From Helicobacter pylori Shi112 (GTDB lineage: Bacteria > Campylobacterota > Campylobacteria > Campylobacterales > Helicobacteraceae), in NCBI RefSeq assembly GCF_000277405.1, contig NC_017741.1:1426001-1490000 (forward strand): a DNA stretch of 64,000 bases, written 5' to 3'. The position numbers and the translations under genes were made by a program. Below, piece after piece: positions 50,820-60,130 of this stretch. The notes under the pieces are model-generated. The model was not told the origin of the DNA and searched no databases. It saw only the letters and a list, made by a program, of their open reading frames with translations. Positions within the stretch are counted from its first letter, which is position 1. Each line of letters begins with the position of its first letter.

Positions 50820-51147
50820 TTGGGGCGTTTGTGGGGGCGGCCTTAGGGCTACTCCTAGCTTTTAACCCTTTCTTTTAATCTAGTAAATTTATCCGTTTAA
50901 ACTAGCCCTTTTAACTCCATTAGATTTTTAAACTTTTAAATTTCCTCTTTTTTATGATTGCCAAATGGCTCTGTTTTTTGTCAAATAAAGATAAGCTTTA
51001 CTAATTGAGTGGCCGTTAATTGGGGTACAAAAACTTTACCATGCGTATTTGGCACGATCTAGGGGTGTTTTAAGGGGGTTTGTTGTAGGATTTCATCACG
51101 CCCCATAGTTGCGATATGGGGCAAATCTGTTCTTAAAAGGGTTTATC
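50820..51147. other. Gap between Hpn-like gene and AapA-like gene
   Basis: No gene is seen apart from the AapA-like leader. GCCCCATA (51102-51109) and TATGGGGC (51116-51123) form an 8-bp stem in that leader. A C-rich/G-rich stretch follows the Hpn-like stop (GGGGGCGGCC). Confidence 0.45.
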
Positions 51148-51297
51148 ATGAAAAGAAAACATGATAAAAACTCTTGGCTAGTATTATACATTAAAATCTC
51201 TTTTAAGGGGTTTAAAGTAATCTTTTCTATTATTAGCCAAAGTTCCCCTGAGCTTAAAAGCTTAGGGATTTGCTTTGCGAAGTGGGTTTGTCCTTGA
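51148..51297 (+). CDS. AapA-like type I toxin peptide
   Basis: The 49-codon frame MKRKHDKNSWLVLYIKISFK... carries the AapA pattern KH-x-KNSW-x2-LY-x-KISF-x-G-x-KV, recalled from the H. pylori AapA family. The start is in a stem: TATCATG (51144-51150) pairs exactly with CATGATA (51160-51166), so the ATG is sequestered, as in AapA mRNAs. A leader hairpin sits at 51102-51123. A minus-strand TATAAT inside the frame would start an antitoxin RNA. The C-terminal ~25 residues are not AapA-like, so the toxin may be inactive. It converges on hsdS. Confidence 0.65.
   Translation: MKRKHDKNSWLVLYIKISFKGFKVIFSIISQSSPELKSLGICFAKWVCP
51183..51188 (-). promoter_or_regulatory. Candidate promoter of an IsoA-like antisense RNA
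   Basis: TATAAT on the minus strand lies inside the AapA-like frame. An RNA starting near 51175 would run across the toxin's start codon and ribosome site, as IsoA RNAs do. The RNA's end is not resolved; it would be expected near the leader hairpin. Confidence 0.5.
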
Positions 51298-51309
51298 CTT
51301 TTGGGGCGT

Positions 51310-52410
51310 TTATTTTTTTAAAACCCTGATTTTAGCGCTCATTAAATCGTGGTTTAAAGCTTTTTTGATGTTTTCAAATTGGCGTTTTTTGTTTTTAAGG
51401 CTGGTGATCTCATTATCCAAAGCGCTTAAAATGTTAGCGATAGCGATTTGTTCGTTTAGGGGGGGTAAAAAAATAGTCTTTTCTTTATAATCTTTGAAAT
51501 AAATATGCGGTATTATGCTACCGCTTGTGAAATTTTTAAAATCAAAATTAGATAACAAATAAAATAAAAACTCTGTTGTTGTTCTATGATTAGCAATTAA
51601 CGCTCCCATAGTAGATAAAATATTTGTTTTAGGTGGCAAAATCCTTACTCTGCCTACACTTCCATCTTTGACAATAGAAATATAAGGCTTATCACTAATG
51701 AAAGTTGTATCTGTATAGCCTATGAAATTATTCACATCATAGACTTTAATTTTTCCTTGTTGCGTGATTTGTTCTACACTTAAATTTGATGTTAAATAGT
51801 TGGCAATATCCCCAAGCCTCACTCTTTGCCAAGCTTGATTAAAGCCTTTCAAGCGTTTTCTTTGGCTCAATAGTTCAAAACTTAAAGCTTTTTTAACGCC
51901 CTCTTTTTTAAGAATGAGAGCGTCTAATGCATAAAGATAACGATCCAAAGCGCTTAAAATGTTAGCGATAGCGATTTGTTCGTTTAGAGGGGGTAGGGGG
52001 ATTTCACATAGTGCAACTTTTGGGATTGTTAATTGTGGAATAGTAGTTTGCTCGGTGTTAAATTTTACTTTTGAATTGATATATTCCGCATAAAACCTAC
52101 AATCAATATTACTAATTTTTGGCTGTAAGACTAAAAGCCTACCGATAGGGACATAAGGATAGTCTCTAAAAAAAGCAACACCTATTGTTCCTCTAGCCGT
52201 TATTGTTATGCTCTTATTTTTAATAATAAAAAAAGATGAATATCCACATAAACCTTTTTTTTCAATCGCATTTGAATAAATGGGGTAATTAAAATCACTT
52301 TGTTTTGTATTTGAATAATGTGGCTTAGATAAATCGCCTCCAGCCGTAATGAAAAATATATCCCCAAGCCTCACTCTTTGCCAATTTAAGGGCAGTATTA
52401 ATGGGAGCAT
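51310..52410 (-). CDS. hsdS: Orphan type I restriction specificity subunit
   Basis: A 366-aa HsdS with two target-recognition domains, each starting WQRVRLGDI (residues ~10 and ~193) and each followed by a conserved helix ending LPPLNEQIAIANILSALD. Two long direct repeats in the DNA mark these parts: 27 bases at 51806-51832 and 52358-52384, and 45 at 51415-51459 and 51943-51987. HsdS chooses the recognition sequence for HsdM/HsdR. No hsdM or hsdR is within the window, so it would work with subunits encoded elsewhere. The repeats let domains be exchanged by recombination. Confidence 0.9.
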   Translation of the reverse strand: MLPLILPLNWQRVRLGDIFFITAGGDLSKPHYSNTKQSDFNYPIYSNAIEKKGLCGYSSFFIIKNKSITITARGTIGVAFFRDYPYVPIGRLLVLQPKISNIDCRFYAEYINSKVKFNTEQTTIPQLTIPKVALCEIPLPPLNEQIAIANILSALDRYLYALDALILKKEGVKKALSFELLSQRKRLKGFNQAWQRVRLGDIANYLTSNLSVEQITQQGKIKVYDVNNFIGYTDTTFISDKPYISIVKDGSVGRVRILPPKTNILSTMGALIANHRTTTEFLFYLLSNFDFKNFTSGSIIPHIYFKDYKEKTIFLPPLNEQIAIANILSALDNEITSLKNKKRQFENIKKALNHDLMSAKIRVLKK

Positions 52411-53298
52411 TCAAAACACCACCGTTTTGTTTTCATGCACAAACACTCGATCTTCTAAAACCAGTTTTAAAGCCCTAGCCAAAACCAGTTTTTCTATATC
52501 CTTACCCGCTAGGCGCATTTTTTCCACGCTGTAATTGTGGTTAATGGGCAGAGTGTCTTGTATGATAATCGGCCCGGCATCAAGGCTTTCATTCACAAAA
52601 TGCGCCGTGGCCCCGATGACTTTCACGCCCCTTTCAAACGCTTGCTGATAAGGGTTAGCCCCGATGAATGCGGGCAAGAAACTATGATGGATATTGAGAA
52701 TCTGGTTTTCATAGCGCTTCGTAAAATCATGGCTTAAAATGCGCATGTATTTGGCTAAAACGAGCAAATCCGCGCTCACTTTGTGTTTTAATTCCAGGTT
52801 TTTAATGATTGCTAAAACTTCTTTTTCATGCAAAGCTTGATTATCACAAGGCGCATAAAAATAAGGGATGTCAAATTTTTCCACTAAAGGGCGTAAAATC
52901 TCGTGGTTGGAAATAACGCCTAAAATTTGAGCACTCAATTCCCCTCCATACACCCTTAAAAGCAAATCCCCTAAGCAATGGCTCTCTTTAGTAGCGAGCA
53001 AAATGATGTTTTTTTTATGCGTTAAAATGACTTCAATCAATAGTTCGTTAAAGTTTTCTAGGGCTTTAAAAAGAGCGGTTTTTAAGGATCGCTCTTCTTG
53101 CTCTTTAATTCCAGTATTCAAGGGCTTAATTTCTTTTTGGATTTTTAGCCGCATGAAAAAGCGCTGTTTTAAGGAATCAACAAATTCATCGTTTTTAACG
53201 ATATTATAGCCCTTGTTAGCGATAGTGGTGCTAATCGCGCTCACCAAGCCTTTAGAATCTCTAGCTTGAATTTTTAAAATAAATTCTAACATGTTCAT
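52411..53298 (-). CDS. purU: Formyltetrahydrofolate deformylase
   Basis: A 295-aa protein with an N-terminal ACT domain (FILKIQARDSKGLVSAISTT) and a formyltransferase-fold part with LNIHHSFLPAFIGANPYQQA and GATAHFVNESLDAGPII. It releases formate from 10-formyl-THF. Its ATG overlaps the upstream stop by four bases (ATGA). Confidence 0.92.
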   Translation of the reverse strand: MNMLEFILKIQARDSKGLVSAISTTIANKGYNIVKNDEFVDSLKQRFFMRLKIQKEIKPLNTGIKEQEERSLKTALFKALENFNELLIEVILTHKKNIILLATKESHCLGDLLLRVYGGELSAQILGVISNHEILRPLVEKFDIPYFYAPCDNQALHEKEVLAIIKNLELKHKVSADLLVLAKYMRILSHDFTKRYENQILNIHHSFLPAFIGANPYQQAFERGVKVIGATAHFVNESLDAGPIIIQDTLPINHNYSVEKMRLAGKDIEKLVLARALKLVLEDRVFVHENKTVVF

Positions 53299-54173
53299 CT
53301 CATTAATAATTGATAGCCAAACGCTTGCGTGATGATATTTGTCGCTGATTGCGTGGCTTTTTCAATGAAGCGCTCCATGGGGCTTTTTTCCAGCCAATAG
53401 GCTTTTTTAACCTTACTCAATTCCATTAAGCGATTTTGCGCTTGCTTGATCGTGCTGATTTTATCAATGAGTTTTAATTTTAGAGCGTTTTGAGCGCTAA
53501 AGACCTTCCCTTCAGCAAAATCCTTATAATCCTTAGCGTCTAATTTCCTGGCTTTTGCGACATCATTCACAAACATTTGGTATTGCTCATTGACTAAATT
53601 TTGCAAAAATTCTTTTTCGTTGGGTTTCCATGCCCTAGTGAAAGTGCCTATTTCTTTGTATTCGCCCGCATGCACGCCTTGAGTGGCTACGCCAACTTTA
53701 TTGAGCAAGTTTTCCACATTCGCGCCCGAAAAAATCACCCCAATCGATCCGATCAAACTCGCTTTAGAGGCATAAACTTCGCTCGCTTGCATGCCCGCAT
53801 AATAACTCCCGCTCGCCATAACCCCCCTAGCATACGCTAAAACGGGCATTTTTTGCTTCAAATCAGCGATTTTTTCGCTCAATTCCACGCTCGCTGACAC
53901 CGCCCCACCAGGAGAGTCAATCAAAAGTAAAACACCCTTAATGCTAGGGGTTTTTAAGATCTTATCCACTTCTTTGTCAAAATCCTCTGCGCTAAAAATC
54001 GCCCCATTTAAATAGAGTTTAGCGAGATTGGGCGGGGCGCTTGGCGCGCTTTCTTTAGCGCTAAAAAAGACTAATACAATCAATAACAGCACAAACGACT
54101 TGAAATACTTCGTGATAAAATCTAAAGGCGCGATTATTAAAGCCTTAAAGATTTTTTGAATGAGACTCCACAT
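53295..54173 (-). CDS. sppA: Signal peptide peptidase SppA-like protease
   Basis: A 292-aa membrane protease of the short SppA/SohB type. An N-terminal helix (SFVLLLIVLVFFS) is followed by LLLIDSPGGAVSASVE and the catalytic-Ser block ARGVMASGSYYAG; the Lys is in SEVYASKASLIGSIGV. It clips leftover signal peptides. It overlaps purU by four bases. Confidence 0.92.
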   Translation of the reverse strand: MWSLIQKIFKALIIAPLDFITKYFKSFVLLLIVLVFFSAKESAPSAPPNLAKLYLNGAIFSAEDFDKEVDKILKTPSIKGVLLLIDSPGGAVSASVELSEKIADLKQKMPVLAYARGVMASGSYYAGMQASEVYASKASLIGSIGVIFSGANVENLLNKVGVATQGVHAGEYKEIGTFTRAWKPNEKEFLQNLVNEQYQMFVNDVAKARKLDAKDYKDFAEGKVFSAQNALKLKLIDKISTIKQAQNRLMELSKVKKAYWLEKSPMERFIEKATQSATNIITQAFGYQLLMR

Positions 54174-54243
54174 GCGGTTTTCCTAGACTTAAAAATTTGA
54201 CCATAAGAGTGTATTATACTTCAAATGTTTTAAGGATTAAATC

Positions 54244-54504
54244 ATGGCGTGTAAATTTTGCCCTAAGATCAGAAAAACAGATTGGATTTTTATTTTAATC
54301 GCTGCTTTAGGCTTTTATGCAGCCAATAAACTGGGGTATGCGCCCAAATTCAATACCCCCACTTCAAAGCTTTCACGCCCTCTTCCACACCCTATTGAAA
54401 AGTCTGACAATATGACCGAAGAAGAGAGGAAAAAGCGCTTCATAAAGTTGCAAAAAGCATGCTTACTCCATAAAGACAAAAAGGCATGCGAAGAGGTTTT
54501 TTAG
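54244..54504 (+). CDS. Small single-helix membrane protein
   Basis: An 86-aa protein: a Cys-pair at the N-terminus (ACKFCPKIRK), a membrane helix (DWIFILIAALGFYAANKLGY, residues ~12-31), a Pro-rich linker and a C-terminal part with two Cys (KACLLHKDKKACEE). Function unknown. A hairpin terminator follows it. Confidence 0.75.
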   Translation: MACKFCPKIRKTDWIFILIAALGFYAANKLGYAPKFNTPTSKLSRPLPHPIEKSDNMTEEERKKRFIKLQKACLLHKDKKACEEVF

Positions 54505-54552
54505 ATTGCATTTGTTGTTTTTGCACTTTTTAAGGTCGTTGTAAATTGATAC

Positions 54553-54583
54553 GCCCTTTTTGTTTGTAAAAAGGCTTTTTTTT
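54553..54583 (+). terminator. Rho-independent terminator after the small membrane protein gene
   Basis: CCTTTTT (54555-54561) pairs exactly with AAAAAGG (54568-54574) over a six-base loop, followed by CTTTTTTTT. Confidence 0.75.
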
Positions 54584-54743
54584 AGCGGCGATTTTTAGCG
54601 CCAAAATAGCCCTTAAAACCCCAAAATTTAGGCACTCTTAAGCTAATTCTAAGTCTACTATAATCAAAAGATTTTAAAGGAAACTTAAAATCGTGTTTGT
54701 AAAGGTTTGAGAATTTCATAAAAATATTAAGGAAAATTGTATC

Positions 54744-55412
54744 ATGAAAGCTTTTAAGGTTGATTTAGATAGTAGTGAAAATATTATTTTAAAACCCAGC
54801 GCACGCCCTTCTAACAACCAAGCCTATCAAGTTGATAAAGTGGCCAAAAAGATTTATGAATTGATTAAAGGCGCTAAACATTCTAACGATGACATCATCT
54901 TAAACCACAATAAAATTAAAGAAGCCTTTTTTAGCCCGTTCAAACCACAGCTAAAAAACGCTCAAGTGTTCCTATCGCATTCGCATGCGGATAAAAATAA
55001 GGCTTTAAAGGTTAAAAACTATTTGGAAAGCGAAACAAATCGCAGAGTATTTATAGACTCGCTCTTTTGGGATTATAAAGACGATGTCTTAAACGAATTG
55101 GCAAAATACGATGATACAAGCAAGATTGAAGACGCTTTCACGCTCATTCTCAGAGAATCTTTACAAGACATGATTGAAAAATGCCCTTATTTCGTGTTTT
55201 TACAAAGCAACAACAGCGTTTCCAATCAAGGGCTATCGCGCATCACTTATTCGACATGGATTTATGAAGAATTAAAAATCGCTCATTCCATTAGAGAGAG
55301 TCGTCCAACTCCAATGATGGAAAGCGCGCAAGTCTCTCATGATATATCGCCATTTTTAGAAAGTCTAGAGATTATAACCCTTAGCGAACTATCACAACAA
55401 ATCAATTCATAG
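54744..55412 (+). CDS. TIR-domain protein
   Basis: A 222-aa protein. After a ~70-residue lead, AQVFLSHSHADKNKALKVKN starts a TIR fold, with the RRVFIDSLFWDY strand-turn and TYSTWIYEELKIAHSIRE, the latter matching the S-x-W-x3-EL helix of bacterial TIR/STIR proteins. Such domains often cut NAD+ as immune effectors; a glutamate lies in that helix, but I cannot prove it is catalytic. It precedes a lipoprotein gene and a membrane-protein gene, separated by 8 and 10 bases, so the three look co-transcribed. Confidence 0.7.
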   Translation: MKAFKVDLDSSENIILKPSARPSNNQAYQVDKVAKKIYELIKGAKHSNDDIILNHNKIKEAFFSPFKPQLKNAQVFLSHSHADKNKALKVKNYLESETNRRVFIDSLFWDYKDDVLNELAKYDDTSKIEDAFTLILRESLQDMIEKCPYFVFLQSNNSVSNQGLSRITYSTWIYEELKIAHSIRESRPTPMMESAQVSHDISPFLESLEIITLSELSQQINS

Positions 55413-55420
55413 GAACAAGC

Positions 55421-55876
55421 ATGCTTTTTAAAACTTATCAAAAATTATTGGGCGCGAGCTGTTTAGCGCTGTATCTAGTGGGCTGTGGGAGCGGCGGTGG
55501 CGGTGAATCGCCGGTTGAAATGACTACAAATAGCGAAGGTGTGTTTCAAATCAGCTCCAAAGCGGATAGCGTTACTATTCAAGGCGTGAAGCTCAATAGA
55601 GGTAATTGTGTTGTCAGTTTTTCTCCAATATATGCTCGATTAATTTCTGTGCAAGACTTTAAAGATGAAGCACACACGTACGAGTATATAAAAAATAAGA
55701 AAAGCTTAGCAGAAATGCAGAATAAAATTTCTCAATTAGAGCAAAAGGGTGTGATGATGGAGCCTCAAACCCTTAAATTTGGGGAAAAAATAGAGGGCAT
55801 TTCTCAAGGGTGCGATATTATAGAAGCAACAATACAAACCGATAAAGGCGCTTGGACTTTCAATTTTAACAGATAA
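55421..55876 (+). CDS. Lipoprotein of the TIR gene cluster
   Basis: A 151-aa protein with a signal ending LYLVGC (acceptor Cys 22), then a Gly-rich linker (GSGGGGESP) and a ~115-residue domain. The mature part has two further Cys. Function unknown. It starts eight bases after the TIR gene. Confidence 0.8.
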   Translation: MLFKTYQKLLGASCLALYLVGCGSGGGGESPVEMTTNSEGVFQISSKADSVTIQGVKLNRGNCVVSFSPIYARLISVQDFKDEAHTYEYIKNKKSLAEMQNKISQLEQKGVMMEPQTLKFGEKIEGISQGCDIIEATIQTDKGAWTFNFNR

Positions 55877-55886
55877 TCAGGCAAAT

Positions 55887-56354
55887 ATGGACAATCATAA
55901 CCCTACAGAAAGAGAAAAAGAAAGAGCAAAAATCCTTGCCGAAGAGCTCAAAATCTTGCAGGGCGTTACCAACAGAATGGCGCAAAATTCTTTGGAGTGC
56001 AAGAAATGGACACTCGCGCTCGCTGTGGGGGTTTTATCCCTCAAAATAGAGGCGATCTCTCATCTTTATGGGCTGTGTGTTTTAGGGGTGTTGTTAGCAT
56101 GCTTTTATCTTTTAGACGCTTATTATCTCATGCTAGAAAGGTTGTTTAGGGAGCAATACCAATGGCTGATAAAAAACAGAATTAAAACCGATGAAAGGCT
56201 GTTTGAAGTCTTTCCTGCTCATCAAACTTGCCGGTTCGCACTATACTTATGCGCCATGCGTTCGTTTAGCCTTTTCCCTTATTGGGCGTTAGGTCTTTGT
56301 TTGGTGGGCTATGGTTTTGTTTTTAATTCTGTTTCAATAAAGTGTTGGCTATAA
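55887..56354 (+). CDS. Small multi-span membrane protein of the TIR gene cluster
   Basis: A 155-aa protein with two adjacent helices (residues ~32-75, ending LLDAYYLMLERLFREQY) and one or two more near the C-terminus (RSFSLFPYWALGLCLVGYGF). The AYYLMLERLFREQY segment resembles signatures of small membrane proteins found beside immune-type genes; this is from memory and tentative. It starts 10 bases after the lipoprotein gene. Confidence 0.7.
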   Translation: MDNHNPTEREKERAKILAEELKILQGVTNRMAQNSLECKKWTLALAVGVLSLKIEAISHLYGLCVLGVLLACFYLLDAYYLMLERLFREQYQWLIKNRIKTDERLFEVFPAHQTCRFALYLCAMRSFSLFPYWALGLCLVGYGFVFNSVSIKCWL

Positions 56355-56440
56355 AAGAGCTTGACTTCAATCAAACGATAACTTTTAAAGCGTTTTAGGA
56401 TTTAGGGTATCGCAAAATAACCACTTTCCATGTCCATTCC

Positions 56441-56503
56441 CATAAACCTGATACAAGTTCTCCTTATACCCAAACTCACACTCTTTTAAATGAAGTAAAT
56501 GGT
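56441..56503 (-). pseudogene. IS1595-type transposase fragment, minus strand
   Basis: The minus strand reads LLHLKECEFGYKENLYQVYG, the same transposase tail as at 25885-26050. Only about 20 codons remain. It points opposite to the fragment at 56650-56800. Confidence 0.65.
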
Positions 56504-56649
56504 TGATTTATGAGTGGTTTTTTTGTTTTAAGAGCTAAACATCTATTTAAAAACACTAAGTCGTTTCTAAATCAAGCTTTGAGAAATCTAATTGTATATT
56601 TTTATCTAACATAGCGGTATCCAAATTTGATCTGAAATGGTGCTATTAT

Positions 56650-56800
56650 AGAGAGTTTTTGGAGCTCTTCTCAAAGGGGCGTTTGAGTCAGTTCAAGAGG
56701 ATAAAGAGAGAGAATTTCTTGATCCATTTGAAGGAGTGTGAGTTCAGGTATTAAGGAAAACCTGTATCAAACTCTGTTAAGATTGATTAGAAAAAATTTG
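56650..56800 (+). pseudogene. IS1595-type transposase C-terminal remnant
   Basis: Reads IESFWS, then in other frames LSQFKRIKRENFLIHLKECE and ENLYQTLLRLIRKN. At least two frameshifts. About 130 bases are closely similar to 25905-26050. It lies downstream of 16S as the other copy lies downstream of 5S. Confidence 0.75.
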
Positions 56801-56826
56801 ATTAGTTATTTTGACCCAAGGGAGAT

Positions 56827-57198
56827 ATGAGCATGATCATCTACTATCAAAACAGATATGGTGAAGGGCATGAGCAAAGAGAAGAACGCCCATACTTTGT
56901 TATTTATGAAAACAAGGACTTTTTCTTAGCATTCCCACAAACAACAAAAAAGAAACAAGGCAAAAAATACCCTTCACATAAAAACTACATTATAAATGAA
57001 GAAAATGAGATAATGATTGATCAGTTGCAAGTTGTCCCAAAAGCACAAGTTTTAGAGAATAATATGGCAAGAAGTCTTGCATTAGCATTACAAAAAGCGT
57101 CTATCCCTAGATCCGCATCAACGCATAGAGCCCTACTCATCAATCATTTTTTAGAACAAGTTATTTTACAAAGCCCATCTGATAAAAACAAAATATAG
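56827..57198 (+). CDS. PemK/MazF-fold-like protein
   Basis: A 123-aa protein after a strong GGGAGATATG start. YGEGHEQREERPYFVIYENK recalls the G-x-E-Q-x2-RP-x-VI opening of PemK/MazF toxins, and MIDQLQVVPKAQV recalls their later VDQIRTVDK. The usual strand before the first motif is short. No antitoxin gene is visible next to it, so it may be a lone or domesticated member. It follows an IS remnant. Confidence 0.5.
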   Translation: MSMIIYYQNRYGEGHEQREERPYFVIYENKDFFLAFPQTTKKKQGKKYPSHKNYIINEENEIMIDQLQVVPKAQVLENNMARSLALALQKASIPRSASTHRALLINHFLEQVILQSPSDKNKI

Positions 57199-57301
57199 AA
57201 CCAATTGCTTTTGGAAGTATTATCAAACTCAACCCACACAATAGAAATCCCTTATTAAAACCCTACAGCGCATTTATTGCGCTCAATTCCATTATTCAGG
57301 C

Positions 57302-57454
57302 ATGCTCCTAGTGGCCCCCTATGAAAACGATTCTATGATTTTTGAGTTATTGCATTGCATTGATTTTCAAGCGTGCAATTTTGAACGCCAACCACTTGTT
57401 CAACTAGATCCCAAAGAAATTAAAACCCAAATCTTTGAGCGTTTAAAACTCTAA
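57302..57454 (+). pseudogene. Possible C-terminal gene remnant
   Basis: A 50-codon frame (MLLVAPYENDSMIFELLHC..., ending IKTQIFERLKL) continues upstream in frame to about 57245 without a start. It looks like a protein tail but matches nothing I recognise. No ribosome site is seen before the ATG. Confidence 0.3.
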
Positions 57455-57662
57455 AAATAAGGCTTTAAACACCAATACCTGAACGGAGTTTTCAAATCCA
57501 AACGCATTCAATCATAATCAACCAAAACTTAAACAAAAGAAATAAGAAACAAAACAAGCAAGCAATACAAGCATAAGATAAAAACAAGATTTAAGAAAAA
57601 TAAAACTTAAAACAAACTAAAACATTAAACATTAAACATTAACAAACAATAAGCAATCAAAA

Positions 57663-57957
57663 CACAAGAATAAAAAAACAAGATTTAAACAACCAACACA
57701 ACTAGTAAAAAATTTAAAACAGCAAGTAAGAAGTAAAAGCTCAAGCACAAGAATGAAAAAACCAAAAACAAGCGATTGAAACCAAACCAACCCAATTCAA
57801 TGGAAGTCAAAATTAAGTAAAAACAAAAAGTAAAAGCTCAAGCACAAGAATAAAAAAACAAGATTTAAACAACCAACACAACTAGTAAAAAATTTAAAAC
57901 AGCAAGTAAGAAGTAAAAGCTCAAGCACAAGAATGAAAAAACCAAAAACAAGCGATT
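57663..57957. repeat. 180-bp tandem duplication in A-rich tract downstream of 16S
   Basis: 57663-57777 and 57843-57957 are identical over 115 bases with a period of exactly 180. A shorter AAGTAAAAGCTCAAGCACAAGAAT motif also recurs inside. The surrounding 57.48-58.06 kb is A-rich and G-poor on the plus strand, without a supported gene on either strand. The minus strand, into which 16S transcription would run, is T-rich. Confidence 0.9.
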
Positions 57958-58123
57958 AAATTCAATAAAAGTCAAAATTAAATGAAACCAATAAAACAAA
58001 GAAGATAACAAATAAGAAAAAAGAAAGAATAAGCCCAATCCTTCAAAACTAAGCAACAAGAAGTTCTTTTGTCAGGTAATACTCTTGGCTTTCAATAAGC
58101 GAATATTAAAAGCTTTTCTCTAG

Positions 58124-59627
<1,504 letters not shown>

Positions 59628-60095
59628 AAGTGTTTGTCCTAAAGCTCTTTTGTTTTTTGATAGGCTGTTATCATTTCTAACAACAGCTTTAGCGTATCAC
59701 AAGAACTCGTTTTATACTTTATTGAATAAAACGGGTTGTGTTCTTAAGTATTACAACAACAAAACAGAAAGAAACTTTTTAAAAAGGTTTAGCCAAACGC
59801 TAACCTATAAAATACTCTCATGCTATTCAACCAACAATTATATACGCAATTATATACGATAATACAATCAATGGTATTGACCAGCATTCGTTGGATAAGA
59901 ATTTCTTATAAAAGAATGAAAGTTATTCAAACCCTCACTCTTTCAAATAAGTTATCCTTAAATAATGTTAGAATATCCCTTTAAAAAGAACTTCTATCAA
60001 TTTGCTTAGTTTTCAAAGATCGTTTGCTCTAATCAGCTATCCTTGCAAGTTATCAAGCAGCTTTTTAAAAGCCCTTGCTGAAACAAGGAAATGAA
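59628..60095 (-). other. 16S leader region
   Basis: About 470 bases between the promoter and mature 16S. It includes AT-rich stretches (59840-59870, TATATACG repeats) and a CTGTTATCATTTCTAACAACAG stem near 59665-59687. These may be processing signals. No coding frame is supported. Confidence 0.5.
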
Positions 60096-60126
60096 AGTAT
60101 AGTCATACAAAGCTTAAGGTTTGCTT
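60096..60126 (-). promoter_or_regulatory. Promoter of 16S rRNA
   Basis: TATACT (60096-60101, minus strand) with GCAAAC 17 bases upstream, inside AAGCAAACCTTAAGC. The 23S-5S promoter at 29860-29890 has the same arrangement and spacing, which implies coordinated control of the two separate rRNA units. It lies right after the stop of the exported-protein gene. Confidence 0.7.
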
Positions 60127-60130
60127 AAAT

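Noticed and set aside
50574-50865. A Leu-rich minus-strand frame and an Asn/Thr-rich plus frame over the Hpn-like gene
   Set aside because: Both are alternative frames of CAA/CAC repeats; only the +1 frame has the conserved ribosome site and His block.
57865-58059. 64-codon hydrophobic minus-strand frame
   Set aside because: It is a by-product of A-rich repeat DNA (Leu/Phe/Ser codons), without a ribosome site.
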